From assembly GCF_018320785.1 (NCBI RefSeq), contig NC_054888.1, forward strand, positions 20,042,438 through 20,106,437: 64,000 nucleotides of DNA, in the 5' to 3' direction. Shown here piece by piece: positions 59,803-64,000 of the stretch. The notes below the pieces were generated by a model that saw only the letters and a list, made by a program, of their open reading frames with translations, had not been told where the DNA came from and did not search any database. A program made the translations under genes and the position numbers. Origin of the DNA: Cheilinus undulatus (Eukaryota; Chordata; Actinopteri; Labriformes; Labridae). Numbering within the stretch: position 1 is the stretch's first letter; every line of letters begins with the position of its first letter.

Positions 59803-62181
59803 AAAAGACACCCTGAAAAGGATTAACACAGAAAGTTAATATTAACTCCAGTTGAAAGACAGCACGTTGACACTTGAATAACACACAGCCTGCACTTTAA
59901 TTACGTTTTGCATTGCCAGGGTCTGGGTGTATCTTGGGTGAGCTCCAGTCACGTGTTCCCCTCTATAATTTATCTTTGCATAACTCCAGTCTCACAATCA
60001 AGTTCAAGCCAAAATCTAAACACGCAACCTTGCTTTTCTTATGCAAAAAAATGTAAAAGAATCTCTTGTAATGAGTAGTTTCATCTGTCCATGGTTTCCT
60101 TTTAGTCTCATCATGATTAGAAACACATTTAAAAGGCTCAAGGTTACATTCACAGCCATAAACAGGTCCACAGAGTTGGTTTCTTTGATCATATCCATCT
60201 GCATAAACTTTTACAGCTCTGAATTTTCAGACTTTTGTTGCATCAATTTCTAAACCTTTTTTGTTAGCACAACAACAAAATTAGAAGCCCTACACGCTCA
60301 ATCTTGGTTCTGATTTTAAGAAAAATTCTATCAAACCCCTGCATACTGTCTCAAATGCACAGATATGTTCAAAATTTTGCAGATGTGCACAATAAACACT
60401 ATGTGCAAGTATTAACTTGCAAGATTTTAGTGGATTCACTTCTCAGAATTCCTCCCAGCAAAACAGTCTATGAAACAGATGTGGCTCTTTAAAAAAACTT
60501 CCACTACTTGTTCATACAAAGGTTGATTAAAACAAGAGTACACCATGTTGAAGACACATGTTCTGAAAAGGAGAGTTGCAAAATAGTTTGAACCAAAAGT
60601 GATGCTGTCTTTGCACAGGAGAGGAATTAAAGCCCTCAAAAAAACATGAGAACTACATAAAAAATACTGCCTAAATTTCCAAAATATATATCAGAGTACA
60701 GACACATATACATTTTGACCATGTGCATGAATTTGCTGTTAATTTCCAACCAAATACAAAGTGAATAAGGCATCTATGTATCTTTCTTTGATGGTATTAT
60801 AAAAAAGGTGGGATGCACAATATTGGATTTTTGCAGACATCAGACATTTACAAAATAATTTCAGCCAATACCGACCTAAAACAATAACTTCAAGTTCGAT
60901 GATGGACAAATTAACAAAGGTGAGTATGTAAGTTGAAACTTCAGCCAATGATCAAGCCATTTTCAGAATGATTTTTTTTACAAATACGTGTTAAAAAACG
61001 CTTTTTTAAAACACTCCAGGTTCTCGAGATGCTTCCTTCAGCATTATTGTATATAAGACACTTTATATCATTATCACAATGCATGACATATTTAAGACGT
61101 CAGATTTCTTCTCACAAAGTTTGGTTTTTCCATAAAAATGTAAATAAATAGCCATGAAAAGCTTACAACATTTATTTGAACTGCATCTTTTTTCATCTCA
61201 AAGAGAAACTACACATTTCAGCCTGATTTAATCCACGTTAAACAAAAAGATTGTGGTGCTGATAAAAGGGTTTTCTTTGCTTTGATTTCTGCCTCAGATT
61301 TGATAAGAATTTCAAAATATACAAACACCAGCACTATCCTGTACACACAAGATTATCTATTTGCTTTTTAACAAAGGAGGGTGTGACAATTTGAGGGAAA
61401 GGCCATAAGAAATCCTCTTTACAATACAGATAGATCAAATATAAAGCTACAGCCGCCTACATTACAGCTACACTATAGCGACAGTGTCGAAAAGGTAAAT
61501 ATTACACTTACAAATTATTATCAGGTCAAGAAAACAACAGAATGTCGCCTAATTAATGTCCAGTACAATTTAAAAGAAGGAAAAACCAGACAAAAGACAA
61601 TAAAAGCTGGCACAATCCAGCTACATGCTTGTTTATAATTAGATTTATCTACACGTGTCTTGTACCTCCTTCGTTAATGGTGTCTTTTTAAAGTTGACAT
61701 GTTAAATAGATAATAAAAAAAACTACACAGAGATTTAGAATCGCAGAGAACATTTTTTAACATACACCTGGCTAATTGTAGGTTAGCATCTGCTAACTAA
61801 GGGCCTCACCATGCGCCGAGCTATGTCCGTTAGCCGGGCCTGCTAACTGGCTACTAATGTTAGTAAGAGTACAACCCAAACATCAGTTGACACATTAAAT
61901 AATAACAGGACATATCGACCATGAGTTAAACCTGACCCTCTGTCGAGGTGTCATCAAAAACGGTGAGATAACAGCGACACATGCTGGGATTATGTGAGCG
62001 ATAAAGCGGCTAAAGCTGCGTTAGCTAGGCTGGGAGAAACTCGCCCTCCAGCGGCGACCATGACGGCGACGTTCTCGGTTAAAAAACATTCTTTCACACG
62101 GGCTAACACGACGTTTCAACGTTTCTTCAGCGGAGCCGGGGTGCGACCCGACACAGGGAAGATGGAAAGAGAGGTACTCAC
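59803..62181 (-). other. bzw1: bzw1 leader exon end and 5' UTR intron
   Basis: The start-codon exon extends ten bases upstream to 59812, where a TTTTCAG acceptor ends an intron of about 2.4 kb in the 5' UTR. The intron is AT-rich with no supported gene. Confidence 0.7.
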
Positions 62182-62311
62182 CGAAATTAATGCAGATAAA
62201 AAACGGTTGTGAACCAGGGGAATCAAACCAAAGTGATGAGTCTCTCTGCGGCCCAAACAAAAAGACCTTCCCGTCAGGACTTCCGCAGGCTCCGCCCACT
62301 GCGCATGCGCG
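62182..62311 (-). promoter_or_regulatory. bzw1: bzw1 promoter and non-coding first exon
   Basis: A GTGAGT donor (plus-strand ACTCAC at 62176-62181) ends a non-coding exon on the minus strand. Upstream are a GC box (CTCCGCCC, 62290-62297) and the palindrome TGCGCATGCGCG (62300-62311). The latter matches the NRF1 binding motif of housekeeping promoters. Transcription probably starts a few tens of bases below 62290. Confidence 0.7.
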
Positions 62312-62344
62312 ATTTAAAGGGGATTTCCGTTAAACAAAAAAGGA

Positions 62345-64000
62345 AAAAAATAAATTAATATTTAATTATTCGTCTTTTAAAGAGGAAGTAAGGACAAAGA
62401 AAGTTATAGAAAATTGTATTAGCATTAAGACACTTCCTCAATGAACACTGTTAAACATTTTTATTAGATAATCGCAGTTTGATCTAGAAAATCCTTTTAT
62501 TGAAACACCAGTTTTTGAGACATTTCCTTATTAATGTCACTTTTTTCTATTAACTCTTATCAATCTTATGCTGAATGTTTTTATATACAACACACCAGGA
62601 AGGAGCATATGAATTTTCTCATTAATTTATTTATAAGATTGTTAGTGTGCTCTTATGTTTGTATGCATTTATTATATGCTAGATTGTGTACACATGGTGA
62701 AAATAATAACATATATTGGGGAAAATGGAGATGTTTATCAATCACAATTAATGTGATTAATCTATATAGTTCTAAATATAATGAATATTCAATTGGTAGC
62801 TCGTTTTGCAGCATAGCTGTTCTTCAAGGCACACATCTACGACCCAATAAAAACAACATGATCCATTTTTGGGTCTCTATCCACCTTTTAAGAACCACTG
62901 CTTAAAAAAGAAACATTAAATAGGGTAATTTTACAAAGCATTAGTAATAGTTATAATGATTAATATTAATTTACCTTATTAAATCCTTATATTTTATCCA
63001 GTGCTGCCAAATTGAAGTTTCCTTTGAGTCGATTTTAGATTATTATTTATTCTAATCACCTTAACTGCAGCAGCATCTTCACGTCACTTCACACAAGAGC
63101 ATTTCACACTCTTTTATCACACTTATAGGATACACCTGCATGTATGAAGACACCTGCTGGAGCATGCATACTCACAGACTCCCATTTAACCATATATTCT
63201 GATTAAAAATCCTGTATTTTACTGCGATTCCCTGAATATTAATCCTTTATTCAATCTGTGAATTGAGTTCACTCTCCTGTTTTCGTATTGCTTTACCTGT
63301 GATACTGTTCTGTTTGAAGAACATCTTTATATTATTTTAGGAAACAGCCCTCTCTGCTTACTTGCATTTCCTACCCTCCTTGTGTCATTCTCCTCCCTAG
63401 CTTCACTCTCTGTCGATCTTCAGGCCTCCTCAGTGACAGATGAGACTTCGAGCGTCATGGACATGCAATCATCCTCTGTCCACATAAAGACAGAGCTGTT
63501 AGTTTACAATCATTTACTGTCTATTTAATTTGGCTGTGGTGTGATAGCTCTTTTCTGTTGATGTGTGTGTGTAAGTGGTGTTAACCACCAGTGAACAAAA
63601 AAACAACAGTTTATTGTATACATTTAATAATAATAACATAATAATGTCTCAATCATTTATTCTGTATTTGAAGAATGAAAAATGTTGAACATTTTGTAAA
63701 ATCAAGGGGCTTTTAAGAGATTCACATCACATCATACATTCAATTTCAAACAAAAAATGTGAGTAAACTAAAGCAAACAGGTATTTTTATTTTTTTGTCA
63801 TAATAGTACATTTAAAGGATAACTAAACCCCAGAGCCAAGGTGTAGAGTCCTCTTGACGCTACACCTTGACCAAGAGAATTACTTTTGCTTCTCTCTAAA
63901 ATAGAGCTGCCACTATGGCAGCTGAGATGGACAAAATAGCTTTTCTCTCAGAAAAAAATAAGCGTGTGCAGTCGTGTTTTAATTTATAGTTTTAATATAC
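62345..64000. other. Intergenic AT-rich DNA
   Basis: No gene supported. It contains a short hairpin near the right edge, listed separately. Confidence 0.6.
63837..63869. repeat. 10-bp perfect hairpin
   Basis: CAAGGTGTAG (63837-63846) pairs exactly with CTACACCTTG (63860-63869) across a 13-nt loop. It follows GGATAACTAAACCCC, which resembles a fish MITE segment. It may be the tip of a truncated foldback element. Confidence 0.6.

Noticed and set aside
61994-62212. 72-codon plus-strand frame overlapping the bzw1 first exon, as a divergent gene
   Set aside because: It is in the GC-rich promoter region, has no family resemblance and no poly(A) signal or exon continuation.

Overview
The window is vertebrate nuclear DNA, most likely from a ray-finned (teleost) fish. 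It has GT-AG introns, vertebrate-specific gene families, AATAAA signals and a dense load of fish-type DNA transposons (hAT-, Tc1- and piggyBac-like), tRNA-derived SINEs and minisatellites. I see no bacterial, phage or CRISPR features. No species is assigned.

Layout. (1) From 830 to about 36,550 (+): most of vwde, a large secreted or extracellular protein. I place 32 exons, giving about 2,060 residues. The signal-peptide exon is not in the window, so the 5' end is cut off. Domain order is: uromodulin-like D8C domain, conserved extracellular region, VWFD domain, long linker ending in an EGF module and containing an RPKR furin-type site, conserved beta-rich modules, calcium-binding EGFs, mucin-like exons alternating with thrombospondin-type EGFs, and an array of nine EGF modules. 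(2) 38.0-40.9 kb: spacer with a hAT element and a candidate conserved enhancer. (3) 41,018-43,015 (+): a two-exon bHLH transcription factor of the paraxis/scleraxis family. (4) 43.5-49.4 kb: spacer with a small MITE, a hAT element with an intact target-site duplication, a probable non-coding transcription unit and a 0.9-kb minisatellite. (5) 62.3 to 49.4 kb (-): a complete bzw1 gene, 418 codons in 11 coding exons, with a 5' leader intron and an NRF1-type promoter. (6) 62.4-64.0 kb: AT-rich intergenic DNA.

The three genes look functionally independent: an extracellular matrix/secreted protein, a mesodermal bHLH regulator and a housekeeping translation factor. They share a neighbourhood, not a pathway. 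The most notable non-genic signal is a set of terminal-inverted-repeat elements that each contain their own internal tandem repeat; three have near-perfect 8-bp target-site duplications. A GCCACTTTT-type degenerate satellite recurs at four places and in both orientations. Exon boundaries were read by eye from splice sites and phase continuity; no alignment or database search was run.
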